Origin: Dendrolimus kikuchii
Taxonomy: Eukaryota > Arthropoda > Insecta > Lepidoptera > Lasiocampidae
Direction of reading: 5' to 3'
Length of the DNA stretch: 64,000 nt
Assembly (NCBI GenBank): GCA_019925095.2
Contig: CM034388.1
Coordinates: 3,149,501 to 3,213,500, forward strand
The first letter of the stretch is position 1, and every line of letters begins with the position of its first letter. The notes under the pieces were generated by a model. That model was not told the DNA's origin, did no database searches, and saw only the letters and a list, made by a program, of their open reading frames with translations. Shown piece after piece: positions 46,501 to 57,746 of the stretch. The position numbers were made by a program, and so were the translations under genes.

Positions 46501-47583
46501 GAATATGCATGCCGAAAGGCGGAATTTTGAGAACTGTACTACGTTAAATTTAACACGTTTTTGTATACCCATTTTCGCATTATATAAATTGAATTTAATT
46601 GAAATTTAGTAGCTTTCCTTCACGCTACTAGATAGCAAATTTGTATATTCTTAAAAATTAACAATATTTATTTATAGTGTAGTTAGCCTAATATTATGAC
46701 TTTTGTGATGTCCCCAGGCTTTTAGAAAAATCTGGACAGTTACCGATCAAAATTTGTACTCTTTCATTCCTCCCTGTATTTTTGTTTTACACACCTGACA
46801 TTTTCTTTATCGTCTTGCCGGAAATGTGATATAGGCAAAATGAATGCTAAAAGCGTTAGAGCCATAATCCCAAACAAAGAGGAAGTTTTTTTTTTTAGGG
46901 ATATGTAAATGTTTTCTATGTGCTAGATGGGACTGGAACCTGGCCACTGATGCCGGAACTCAACTCAAGGTTGTCATAACGGCATATTTGCCAGGTGGTA
47001 GGGCATTTGCCCGACTGGATGGCTACCACCCCTGGTCTAAAGTATGTCGCCATAACAACCTTGAGTTGTGTTCCGGCATTAGTGACCAGGTTCCAGTCTC
47101 CCTTAAGAGAGCAGCAGCGCATTTGTAGCACCTTTGGTGTTGCAAATGTCCATAGGCGATGGTAACCGCTTTTCATCAAGTGGGCCGTCTGCCTGTCTGC
47201 TGATCCCCTGCAATAAAAAAAAATATTCTAGATCAGGGGTGGTAGCCAACCAGATGGGCCTGTTGCCTTTTACGACAGGCCCCCCGGCCGTAGAAATTAG
47301 TATTCTTACTCCGTTCCTGCACGGATTTCATCACGATGTTTTCTTTCACGTGGTAATTGTAACAATATGAATGTTAGATCATAAAACTGCCTAAGTGGTG
47401 CATGCCCGCCCAGGATTCCATCCCAACTCGAATCAATATAGATGTGTGGAGTAGTGAAAACCTTACGAAGTGTAATATTTCTTTCAGATGGGTACAATGG
47501 CATCTCTAAATGCGTCATTGGCCGGTTCAAGGCCAACCACCCCTCATTCCACGGTTTCCACGATGCCAGCGTCGCAAATCTGA
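40445..47583 (+). CDS. Four-transmembrane protein, six exons, complete (pasiflora/DUF4728-like?)
   Basis: Exons 40445-40512, 40695-40827, 41853-41982, 43513-43607, 45934-46170 and 47488-47583 join in phase through GT..AG introns to 252 residues plus stop. The N-terminus (1-55) is Ser/Arg/Tyr-rich and cytosolic-looking; there is no signal peptide. Four hydrophobic helices follow: about 60-86 (GFLSLFIAVFTFGQSIFDLY), 112-138 (VLIVFSLFSWLGSIAVLITS), 147-173 (LYSFGVFILFRLVAFIFAS) and 180-206. The tail is Ser/Thr-rich and ends SQI, which fits a class I PDZ-binding pattern. Length and layout recall insect tetraspan-like septate-junction proteins (pasiflora group); this family call is from memory and tentative. 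The start is the first ATG in a short upstream reading frame. Introns hold SINE and LINE copies. Confidence 0.85.
40695..40827 (+). CDS. Membrane-protein gene exon 2
   Basis: Acceptor TTTTCTTACAG; SSTNLRSSKSVRSLHVPWYQ through LQRGSLITGFLSL; donor GTAATA. Confidence 0.85.
41133..41500 (-). mobile_element. LINE-1f 3' end, copy 7, minus, degraded
   Basis: Minus-strand copy in intron 2 with TATG-type tail at 41133 and several small deletions (one near 41275). Confidence 0.85.
41853..41982 (+). CDS. Membrane-protein gene exon 3
   Basis: FIAVFTFGQSIFDLYCLYMA through FVYVGSPA; contains the extracellular-looking TPGFHHTGYY loop. Confidence 0.9.
42040..42385 (+). repeat. SINE-B copy, longest
   Basis: Head TAGTTGCTTAATGGTT (A-box-like) and CAGGATCGAATCCTAG (B box) support a tRNA-derived SINE. 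It ends TTTATGGGCTACTATT. Confidence 0.8.
42826..42905 (-). mobile_element. LINE 3' tail with (GATA)n, minus
   Basis: (ATAG)n then ATAACACTTTATTGTACACC is the complement of the CAATAAAGTGTTATCTATCT end at 51680-51708. Confidence 0.6.
43008..43320 (+). repeat. SINE-A copy, divergent
   Basis: Full-length layout from GTGCAGGAACAGAGAAAG to CTCGTGCAACAAA, with more substitutions than the other copies, so older. Confidence 0.85.
43513..43607 (+). CDS. Membrane-protein gene exon 4
   Basis: Acceptor TTTGTTTCAG; RNVLIVFSLFSWLGSIAVLI through INALRK; donor GTAATT. Second helix. Confidence 0.9.
43834..44060 (+). mobile_element. LINE-1f 3' end, copy 8
   Basis: [20 protein letters not shown] to the stop and ATGTATGTATG tail. 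The rest of intron 4 (44061-45933) has a 12-bp hairpin CTTAGATAATTT..AAATTATCTAAG near 45229 and no gene. Confidence 0.88.
45934..46170 (+). CDS. Membrane-protein gene exon 5
   Basis: 79 codons, EYEKRIVPWLYSFGVFILFR through LEDLAHLR, acceptor T-run CAG, donor GTAAGA. Carries helices three and four. Confidence 0.93.
46215..46515 (-). mobile_element. LTR-S fragment, minus
   Basis: Reverse complement of most of the LTR-S solo LTR (CGAATTAAAATGCCG, TTTATTAGAACTATACAAACACG). The terminus is mutated and the other end is truncated. Confidence 0.75.
46921..47445. repeat. Composite of SINE-A and SINE-B pieces
   Basis: 46921-46989 is SINE-A minus, 46990-47222 SINE-A plus with A tail, 47225-47328 SINE-A minus head, 47329-47445 SINE-B minus. 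It ends 43 bp before the last exon of the membrane-protein gene. Confidence 0.8.
47488..47583 (+). CDS. Membrane-protein gene exon 6 (last)
   Basis: Acceptor TTTCTTTCAG; 31 codons MGTMASLNASLAGSRPTTPH through SQI and TGA. Confidence 0.85.
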   Translation: MGTMASLNASLAGSRPTTPHSTVSTMPASQI

Positions 47584-47739
47584 TGCCAGACCCCCAACCC
47601 CACCGACATCAAACAAGAAGAGCAGGTACCTCTAACAGCACCTACTTTGGAGACACCTGTGTAATGACTCTGTTGCCCTAGTACTTATTCAACTAAAGAC
47701 GACAAATAACAAAATAATTATCACCTCATTAGCCCTAGA

Positions 47740-48568
47740 AGAACGTGGTTTGCTTAGAACAATCAGTTTGTATCAATGAAAAGTCACTGAGTGAATAGTG
47801 ATTTTTGCTCACTCAATGAAAAACCCAAAAGATGCTGTTTTGCTTAGAACAATCAGTTTGTATCAATGAAAAGTCACTGAGTGAATAGTGATTTTTGCTC
47901 ACTCAATGAAAAACCCAAAAAGACGTTGTTCTGCTTAAATCAATCGGGTTATATCAATTCGGAAAAGTCACTGAGTAGTGATTTTTACTCACTCAATGAA
48001 AACTCAAAAAGAACGTATTTTGCTTAGATCAATAGGTTTATATTAATTGACAAAAATTCACTGAGTGAGTAGTGATTTTTGCTCACTCAATGAAAAACCC
48101 AAAAAGAGCGTATTTTACTTAAATCAATAGGCTTATAATCAATTGAGAAAAAGTCACTGAGTGAGTAGTGATTTTTGCTCACTCAATGAAAAACCCAAAA
48201 AGAGCGTATTTTTCTTAAATCAATAGGCTTATATCAATTGACAAAAAGTCACTGAGTGAGTAGTGATTTTTGCTCACTCAATGAAAAATCCAAAAAGAGC
48301 GTATTTTGATTAAATCAATAGGCTTATATCAATTGAGAAAAAGTCACTGAGTGAGTAGTGATTTTTGCTCACTCAATGAAAAATCCAAAAATAGCGTATT
48401 TTACTTAAATCAATAGGCTTATATCAATTGAGAAAAAGTCACTGAGTGAGTAGTGACTTTTGCTCACTCAATGAAAAACCCAAAAAGAGCGTATTTTGCT
48501 TAAATCAATAGGCTTATATCAATTGAGAAAAGTCACTGAGTGAGTAGTGATTTTTGCTCACTCAGTAA
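47740..48568 (+). repeat. Minisatellite, about 90-bp unit, about nine copies
   Basis: Units start near TGCTTA (47751, 47841, 47932 and on) and hold TCACTGAGTGA..TAGTGATTTTTGCTCACTCAATGA, whose CACTGAGTGAG and CTCACTCAATG arms can pair with one mismatch. Units are 85-95% alike by eye; inner ones are most uniform. It begins about 160 bp after the membrane-protein stop. 48570-49690 shows only a related CACTGAGTGAG near 48805 and a PLE-like scrap near 49020. Confidence 0.93.
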
Positions 48569-49689
48569 AACAGCGTCTGCTTTGGAGACGCCTATACGAT
48601 GAATTGGTGGATAATGTTCATTTTCATGATAAATTATTTTATTAAAAATTAAAAGTAATCCTGTTTTAAATAATACATTGTGTTAAAATATGAAATATAT
48701 CGAAACATATTTAAGATTTCCAATTATACATTTATAAATGAATATCTATCCTATTCTACAAATTGTTTCTTTCCATCACAGCATTCTATATTCAAAATAT
48801 TTTCACTGAGTGAGTATTTTTAAGCAACCAACACGCGAACTTTAAGTCTTGAGTGAGGTGAAATTATCAGAGAACCAAAGTCACTCGGTTTCTCAAACCT
48901 GCAAATTGAAATGGCAATGAGTGGGCAAATTTGCCAGCAAACTCACAATCGGTGGGGTTAATAACGAGTTTTTGAGTAGAGACCACTTAATAAGTTTTAT
49001 TGATTTTAAGGGCGTTAGTAAAACGTAGTTTTATCACGTGTACGTGTGTTTTGAAAACTTAAGAGAATACTATGTGAACCAGTACAGTCCGGAGACTACT
49101 TTGCAAGCGTAGTGTAGGAGGCCCTCTCCATGAGAGGGCGATAACCGCCGAAGACGGAAGTGCTGGGTGCGACTGGTTCGATTTTACTACCCTTTCTTTT
49201 ATCTTAGCATTGGTTGGAACTTTAACCAGTAGTAAGATGAATGGATATAGTAAAGCTGATAATACACGGTTCAACCAAAATTAAAACAATTTTGTTGAAA
49301 GACGCAGAAAAAGGCATGAATGAATAAGTTTATGTTTACATAGATCTCTTTGGTTGCTACATATAGATCGAAAGACATAATGAACCATCGTAAATAATGA
49401 ATCAACTTAAGGGAAACCTATGCCCAGCAGTTGTCTAAGCGGCCTACTAATGATGGTGAAGTCAAAAAGATTTGCATTATTAAAGTAATTTTATGTTCTT
49501 CAAATAAGCCCTTATAAGTTTATGTAACTTCCGTCCAATGATTTTTAATCATTATAAAGTTAGGTTTAAGTTTACATAAGTTTGATTAAAATTATTTTTT
49601 TAGATTACGTACAATTAAGTATTATGCACGAAGTGTCTTTTAGAGATCATTTATATCTTAATAATAATACGAATATTTTTTTAGAATAA

Positions 49690-49999
49690 CAGTGGAGATT
49701 CGATTAACCGGACTCGCTTTTCGTAAGGCGTTCGGATAATCGAAAATCCGGATAATTGAACTGAAATGAAAAAAGAAAACCGATGTTTGATAAATATTAT
49801 ATTATGAACTCTAGAAATATAACTTTTTCGTCTTAAAATAACAAAAAAAGACTTATCAATCAAAATCTATGTTTATTCAGAGATTAGACATACATTTTCG
49901 TATGTACGAATGTATCTGGATATTTTCTTAAATTTGCGGTTGCCAATCCGGATAATCGTATATGCGTATAACTGAGGTCCGGATAATCGAGTCTCCACT
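49690..49999. mobile_element. pogo/Tigger-like MITE
   Basis: About 310 bp. Ends CAGTGGAGATTCGATTAACC and GGATAATCGAGTCTCCACT are inverted over roughly 24 bp, and CGGATAATCGA recurs inside. TIRs of this kind belong to pogo elements; the TA flank is clear only on the right. 50000-50900 has structured AT-rich sequence (for example CCATTTCGTGAAATGG near 50281) and no gene. Confidence 0.75.
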
Positions 50000-51119
50000 A
50001 GAAGTGGATAGAAACCGTGTGCAATTCGGACCTGCATCCGTGTCTCGTGTCCGTAAGACTCATGGGTCCGGTTGACTACCGTGTACAGCGAACTATAGAG
50101 TGTATTGATACATTTTTTTTATTGTGTCAGTACTCGTGGTCCCAGGCGAACATGATATGCCCGGGCCTAAATGCATAAGTCACATCACTAGTTCTTATAT
50201 AATAATAAAAAAAACTTACTAGGCTAATATAATTTTTTATACTACAAAATATATATGTCGTGGCCGGATCTTAGAATTGACCATTTCGTGAAATGGTTGC
50301 ATTTCATGGTACGGCCAGCTAAAACTGACCATATCGTTTAAACGTCAACATTTGATGATATGTCAGTCCACGTTTGGCCATATCATCTATGTAGGGTTTC
50401 CATGATATTTGCCTACAAGGTTGCCGGCACTGACGAACCGGTTACCGAATTAGTGTTAGTTGTACATCCGGTCAATAAGGCGACGGACTTAGGTCCGAGG
50501 ATTTGTATCCACATGAACCGATCCACTTCTAGTCTCCACTGTACAAGAGTGTTTGTTACATCTTATATATGGGTCAAACACAAAAACGGAACATAAAGTG
50601 TTAAAGTTACATAAAAACCATATGTACTTTATTTGTTCATGTATTTTTTTATTATTATATAAGATTATGTTGTGGGCATGTTAGATTTGACAGTCTTGTG
50701 TATTTTAACAAATAAATTATTTTTTATTGCTCTCGTGTAAAGCGAAATGTCTCCTACTGTAGACTGTTCGGATACTAAATACCTCAGTTTGGTAGACGTT
50801 GAAAAATAATCCAATAACAAAAATAAACTTTTTAATTATAAAGACATGCAACGTTTGTAGTCTTCTCCTGTAGACATGTAATACATTTTTGTGTTTGACC
50901 CACATGGAGGGTGGTCGTAAGGAGAACCGTCTCATATGGGTGGAAATTTGAAAAGGTGTCCAGCTGTGAACAGTAAATAATAGTTTGAAAACCCTCCGAA
51001 ACGGCGCTAGCGTAGGCAAATGGTGTGATATGAATGTAGCAGTCGTTAACGGATTGAAGTATGCCGAGTTAGAAAATTTTATCTAAAAATACTATCTGAA
51101 AGTACTATCTGTCTTTAAA

Positions 51120-51362
51120 TTTGCCAGGTGGTAGGGTATTTGCTCGACTGGATGGCGACCACCCCTGGTCTAGAGTATGCCGCCATAACAACCTTGTGTT
51201 GTGTTCCGGCATTAGTGACCAGGTTCCAGTCTCCATTAAGAGAGCAGCAGCGCATTTGTAGCACCTTTGGTGTTGCAAATGTTCATAGGCGATGGTAACC
51301 GCTTGCCATCAAGTGGGCCATCTGCCTGTCTGCTGAACTCCTGCAATAAAAATAAAAAAAAA
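51120..51362 (+). repeat. SINE-A copy, 5'-truncated
   Basis: From GCCAGGTGGTAGGGTATTTG to CTGCAATAAAAATAAAAAAA. Confidence 0.9.
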
Positions 51363-51559
51363 TGTCAAATATATTAAACATTTACTTATTTATCTATTGT
51401 AATATATAAAATGCTTTTCACATATAATGTTAACAAATATATTTATTGAGATTATTTTGCATATACGTATATTTATTACTATTATATTTATATATGTATT
51501 AAATTTATAAATTAATGTAAGTATGTATATTTAAATTTTACATCGCCAGATTAGTTAAG

Positions 51560-51708
51560 AATTTCTTTTAAGCTGGGTTGCCTGGAAGAGATCGCTTTTA
51601 GCGATAAGGCCGCCTGTTGTTTTGCCAAGAAGTGTTGTAATTATGCATTTTGTTTTTGTATTTGTTTGTTTTGGTGAGCAATAAAGTGTTATCTATCTAT
51701 CTATCTAA
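51560..51708 (+). mobile_element. LINE-2f 3' tail, copy 2
   Basis: GGGTTGCCTGGAAGAGATCGCTTTTAGCGATAAGG..GCAATAAAGTG then (ATCT)n. Confidence 0.75.
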
Positions 51709-52207
51709 TAATATTAAAATGTCTAACTCGGCATTATTTAATTTTATAAAACTGAAATACTCTATAATACTACTTTAATAACTTTTAGCGTTTTTTTAAT
51801 TCACCCTGATGCTAAAGTGGCGCCACCCTAATTTAACGCATTTTGATGGATACTTCTTTATATACAGAGATGGTCCACCTTATGTTTACCCTCCATAATT
51901 ATATAATCATTTATGCCGATAAAAATACGTTTTAACAGATTTAAGCGCTTTCTATTTGATTCTTATTTATATACGTCTCAGCCGATTTTTCCGTAATTAT
52001 GTTCATGGGATAACTGAAATACATTATTTTAAATTATAAGTGTATATCTACTCCCATTTTGTTTAAATTTTAATAATTGTAAATTTGTTTATGGTTATTA
52101 TTTATCCTATGGCAGCCTGACATTACTTGTTGTTTTGTAATGTAAGTTTTAGTATGAAGATCAGGTGGCCTAAAGCGGTCGCTTTTGTAGAATCGTTTAG
52201 TGAAATT

Positions 52208-52239
52208 GTGTCTAGGTATACTGTTGTATACCTAGACAC
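52208..52239. repeat. Perfect 14-bp hairpin inside a wider inverted repeat
   Basis: GTGTCTAGGTATAC and its exact complement around a 4-base loop. An outer pair GGTCGCTTTTG / GAAAGCGAC widens it to about 52175-52280. 52290-52985 has no gene. Confidence 0.85.
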
Positions 52240-53210
52240 TTGTCATATTCATTATACAAATCTGCGAAAGCGACAGCTCTAGTTCCCCTAATACAACCGA
52301 CGTCACCAGTAATGCGCATGACTAGCTATATAAATGAAAGATCACATTAAAACGCGCTTAAATCCGTTGAAAAGTAATTTTAAGGGGTTTTTATGGGTAT
52401 ATGTTTCAATTAGATGATGTTGTGGTCTTTATATTGATATTTAAACCCTGGAATGTCGGCGACACGACAGTACGTATCGCGAACTTTTTAGCTACTTCAA
52501 GTTGCTTGCCCACTGTTGGGCAATGATAAATTTCCCGAATGTTGCCACTGGTTATGTTTCCTGTGAAATATAAATGAAAAATTCGACTGAAGTTTTTTTT
52601 ATTTATAAATAATATTTTTTGTTGTTTACATCATTTTACGAAAAAAAAGTCCGGCATTCCAGGGATTATTTTTAATGAGGTTAGTGTAATAATAAGATGT
52701 TAAGGGTGGGCACACACTGAACTTCAAGACGATTAATGCACTGCAATGTAACGCACAGAAAGTTTCATCTATTTTTGAAGTCTATTTGTATTCAGGAGGT
52801 AGGCAGGTACATATTAAGGAGTTACCACTTCGGGTAATTTAATTTCTAGCCAAGCCCTGCATGTTATAGATTTGAGTGAAATCGGTGATGACCAATAGGC
52901 GGCCTTTCCTTGTAAGTGTGTATCGGGCAATTACCACACTGCAGTATACGTATCTATAGGTTATAGACGGTAGAGATAAGGAGTATCATATCATATAGGA
53001 AAATAGTTGAAGAAGTGTCCAGTTGTAAGCTGTAAATAACAGTTCAAAAACCGTCCACAATGGCGCTGATGTAGACAAAGGGTGTGGTATGAATGTAGCT
53101 GTTGTAGATGAATCGAAGGTTGCCGAGTTAAAAAAATTAATATCTTTGGCGATTAGAGTAGTTGGTGACAGTAACACTGTTATAAAACGTCAACTATTTA
53201 CTTAGTACAA

Positions 53211-53384
53211 AGTACATACATAACTTCACGCCAGTTCCCTTGCGGGGTAGGCCCGAACAACAGAGCGCCATTTAGGCTTATTCTTACACACCTCACTTGC
53301 TTCTTTGACATTCATAGCTCTTGTCATGCACGCTCGTCTGTTCTTAAGGCTCCTGACATCACCTTCTGCTAGTACACGATCATT
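53211..53384 (-). mobile_element. LINE-1f 3' end, copy 9, minus
   Basis: Minus-strand tail to [19 protein letters not shown]; cut at CACGATCA. Confidence 0.88.
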
Positions 53385-53506
53385 AGTAGTAGCTAGTACA
53401 AAGTAATTTACTAAATATAACCTCAAAGAATTGTTATGTGAAAACGTTAATAGTGATTTTATTTCGTGAATTTTGAATAATACGCTTAGTGATTTTGTAA
53501 TTTCAT

Positions 53507-53817
53507 CCGTGCAGGAACGGAGAAAGAATACAATTTCCTGCGGCCGGGCGGCCTGTCGTAAGAGGCGACTTAACAACCCACAGCCAGGTGGTAGGGCATT
53601 TGCCCGACTGGATGGCTACCACCCCTGGTCTAAAGTATGTCGCCATAACAACCTTCGAGTTGTGTTCCGCCATTAGTGACCAGGTTCCAGTTTCCCTTAA
53701 GAGAGCAGCAGCGCATTTGTAGCACCTTTGGTGTTGCAAATGTCCATAGGCGATGGTAACCGCTTTCCATCAAATGGGCCATTTGCCTGTCTGCTGATCT
53801 CCTGCAATAAAAAAAAA
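53507..53817 (+). repeat. SINE-A copy, full length
   Basis: From CGTGCAGGAACGGAGAAAG to CTGCAATAAAAAAAA. 53960-54780 shows no gene. Confidence 0.92.
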
Positions 53818-54783
53818 TATAAAACTATAATACTACTCTAATAACAATTGGCGCTTTCTTTAAAATTCACCCTGATGCCAAAGTGGCGCCACCCTAATTT
53901 AATGCATTTCGACGGACACTTCTTCATATACAGAGATGGTTCTATCTACCCTCCATACTATAGGTAAAATATCTTAAAACAACGCCATCTAGGTAAGTTT
54001 GAGATGTAATTTATCAGTTTAAAAGAAAAGTTATATGTGTAAGGAATAAATATCATGTTTGTGTAATGTATGAATCTCTTATATTTCTAACGTACAAATT
54101 TAATGAATTGACTGCCATAAGTTTAAATATGAGTGTGTATTAATTAATTAATCTTATATAGAGAAAGTGTAATAACTATAGGTGACAGCACATTAGAGAG
54201 ACTTAGTGCGGTGAAAATATTAAAATAAAATTTGGGAACCTCTGTCACAAGACAAAGTCCTCTTTTTTCTTATTTTTGATATGCAATAGGAGGTTTAAAA
54301 TTTTCATATTAATTTTCGAATATAATGTACTTAGTGCCTTAAGTGAAATAGAACACCGTTTATTGTGCCTTTTCTATGGTGTGCCTTGAGATACACATAC
54401 GATCAATATTATTGTCAATAATTATGCACTTGAATGATATTGCATTATATAACGTATTCTTAGGATTATATTTAAGCATCGGATAATATTATTCGAATAA
54501 TAATAGGTAATTAAAGTATATTAACCTTTAAGGAAGCAATCGCTAATCGCATAATTATTATTTTGAATCCTCTTGAAATGGCGTGTGTAAAAATTTCGAT
54601 AATAGTGCATTATGGTACTAGTGTGTAACATAGGTGATTACCGTCGAGGCACCATTGAGAGTCGAGCCGTAGGCGAGGGTCTTAAGAGAGCCGAGGACCG
54701 TAATCATCAATACACACGTGTATCACACGACGTTTTTCAACACACTTGTGAATAAAATAACAACAAAAACTCATTTTATTTAC

Positions 54784-54835
54784 ATACATACATAACTTCA
54801 CGCCAGTTCCCTTGCGGGGTAGGCACGAACAACAT
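54784..54835 (-). mobile_element. LINE-1f 3' end, copy 10, 50 bp
   Basis: Only the tail and last 40 bp (ACGCCAGTTCCCTTGCGGGG) remain. 54840-55370 is AT-rich without a gene. Confidence 0.8.
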
Positions 54836-55373
54836 TTTATTTAGTAGATAAAAAAAGTTATATATGAGTGAAAGTTTTATTTATTAAACACTTACGAGTT
54901 AAAATTATCTATTTAAGTAAGAAGTTGCATGAAATGAGCATTATAACTCACTAGTGAGTTATAATGTTTTTTAGTCACAGTTTGATTATGGGTGTCATTG
55001 TGTGCCTAATTGCGGTGACCATAGAGCCACATTATGAGCAAGTGTGTTGAAAAAAATATACAAATCAAAAACCTTGTAATCATTCTAATAATTGTTTAGT
55101 TTTATAAAGCAATTTAATATTTGAATTTGGAACAAATAATACTTCTGATATTAATTTAATATTTTGTATACAATGCGCGAGTCTGAATTCGAACAGACAT
55201 TGCTAGAAAATTGACATGATCTCTATGGAGTTTTATGTCAAATTACCGGTAGTAAGGTATATCAATTGATAGTAAGCCTACCGACACACATGCGGAACGT
55301 TCGGCGGTGGAAAGTTCCGCTAAATACGCTCGCAATGTTTTTTTAAATAACATATGACAGGCGGTAAACAAGT

Positions 55374-55640
55374 CGTGGTACAAACTCAAAGGTTGCGGGT
55401 TAGAATTCTGCCCGGAACGCATGCACCTCTAAGGCAGTATTCCGACTTAATGTGCATATTGTTACAATTACCACGTGCTAACAACGGTGAAGGAAAACAT
55501 CGTGATGAAACCTACACATCGAGATAGCCGATGTGTCAAACCTGCAAGCCGCCTTCCACAAGCGTGGCGGGTATACTGTCTGTTCGCCAATGGTGGTTGG
55601 CCCGAGACCGGCTGTGAAACGTTTATGGGTTTTTATTATG
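55374..55640 (+). repeat. SINE-B copy
   Basis: GGTTGCGGGTTAGAATTCTG (mutated B box) through GTTACAATTACCACGTGCTA to GTTTATGGGTTTTTATTAT. Confidence 0.8.
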
Positions 55641-55760
55641 CGGAATCATATCAGCGGAATTTCCGCCGCGTATAGATTAGCGACGATCCTTCCGTCGCCG
55701 AGCTTACCGCGCGGTACGTTCCGCAAGTGTATCGCTATACTTTATTTTTATTTTATTTAA

Positions 55761-56071
55761 GTTTATGGCTTGGCAGCTAGGCCTTTAAGCCAGATCTTAG
55801 TTTACAATATAGTTTCTTCATTTTCTTAAGCCTATGTGTAGCACAGCTGAACTGTAGGTAATTAGCTAGTGCCATTCAACGGAGTTCTTGTGACAACTCA
55901 AAAGGCCATGTTTGACTATACAGTTTACATTTCTCACAAAAAACATAATTACTACTCAAAAACTATCAATATCCTACAACTATTGTTTATTTTAGAGTAA
56001 TTTTACACATTTTTAGAAAATAAAACTGCACAGCACAACATCTCCTTTCAGTTCCCGCCAAAAACTCCTAT
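55761..56071 (-). repeat. Rep-B, copy 4, minus, with internal insertion
   Basis: Reverse complement of Rep-B from TATGGCTTGGCAGC to TTCCCGCCAAAAACTCC, with about 45 extra bases near 55800-55880. Confidence 0.85.
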
Positions 56072-56165
56072 CGCTATACTTAGAGCCTGGTGAATAGGGT
56101 CAACTATACTGTTGGCACCCCCCTTAATGATTACCTTAATAATTTCTTCAAAACATTAAGAAATA

Positions 56166-56430
56166 GGAGTTTTTGGCGGGAACTAAAAGGAGACGTTGTG
56201 CTGTGCAGTTTTATTTTCTAAAAATGTGTAAAATTACTCTAAAATGAACAATAGTTGTGGGATATTGATAGTTTTTGAGTAGTAATTATGTGTTTTTGCG
56301 AGAAATGTGAACTATATAGCCAAATGTGGCCTTTCGAGTTTTCACAAGAACTCCGTTGTATTACGTTGATTGTAGCCTACAATACAACGGCGCCTGGCTT
56401 AAAGGCCTAGTTGCCAAGCCTTAAACATAA
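56166..56430 (+). repeat. Rep-B, copy 5
   Basis: Full-length, head to head with the preceding copy across a 94-bp spacer. 56440-57550 has only Helitron-like scraps near 56960-57080. Confidence 0.87.
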
Positions 56431-57551
56431 TTTTTTTTTTTAATAAATATTAATATTTATTTTATTCTGAACTAATGATGATATCATTGGTATGGCAACA
56501 AAATTGAGGGGGTTGCCAGCAATGATGATAATTTCCCATATATTTTTATTAGATAAGATTTCTAATTATGATATTTTATGCTTTAATTTGGTCGATATTT
56601 GATAAATAGTTTAGAATATTGTAAAACATCCATATAAATATTATTATTTTATATTCTGCAGTTATTGTATAAATAAACTTTTATTATACTGGGATTAAGC
56701 ATTTTTCATTTTTTCCGTTATTAGTAGTAACCATTTTGTCAAACAGAGAAGTCCTCTCTTCTCATTTTACTTGTAAAGTATGGAGTTTATATAGATAAAA
56801 TTGAACAGTAAAACGGGTTTTAGTTTACAAGGCGCTAAAAATATACTATAGTAAAACTGTAAATGGTTCAAGTTTGTACAAAGAGTTTAAAAATTATAAA
56901 AAAAATTAGGAGTCATTCGGACCAGCAGATTCCGAAAATACAATTTTTATAATTTTTGTCTGTCTGTCAGAGCATCACGTGAAAACTACTGAACTGATTT
57001 AAATGAAACGACATAGCTTATATCTTGGGTCGTCACTTAGGATACATTCTATCCCGATAAATGACGTCGTTTCCGTGGGATAGATGGCGCTGCAACCGCG
57101 TTTTTCAATTCACTTACAAATCACCTAAGTTGTCATAAACAACATTCATTGTATTACTTCAAATCAGGTTGGCTTCAACTCGCTTTATTTTGCTGGGCAG
57201 TGTCGTCTATTAGAGTCTAGAGTCAGACTATATGGACTGCATTTCTTTATTATATGTAAAAAACCGAATTAAAATTTTATGTAAGTAAAACAAAACTACT
57301 GCTTAGGATTTGTCACGTACGTCGTGGGACAAACTACAGTATCGTAATAAAACTGCGAACTATTTGAAAATTAGCGAGTGTTCGCCATGCATAGTAATTT
57401 TATGACAATAGACGACGGGATATGCGCCGGTTAATATAACTAAGGTTATATGTATTATAGTAAAAATCTTGTGTTTTCATGTTTCGTAAGCACAACAAAG
57501 GGGTTAAAAGAATACACGAGGTATAGGTTTGCTGTTGACTACTAACTATTA

Positions 57552-57716
57552 TTACATACATACATAACTTCACGCCAGTTCCCTTGCGGGGTAGGCACGA
57601 ACAACAGAGCGCCATTTAGGCTTATTCTTACACACCTCACTTGCTTCTTTGACATTCATAACTCTTGTCATGCACGCTCGTCTGTTCTTAAGGCTCCTAA
57701 CATCACCTTCTGCTAG
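57552..57716 (-). mobile_element. LINE-1f 3' end, copy 11, minus
   Basis: Tail at 57552, ends at TTCTGCTAGT. Confidence 0.87.
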
Positions 57717-57746
57717 TTGACTATTATTGTATATACTTATGCATGC

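Noticed and set aside
47740..48568. CRISPR-like array
   Set aside because: Whole 90-bp units are repeated including the spacers, so it is a minisatellite in a eukaryotic genome.
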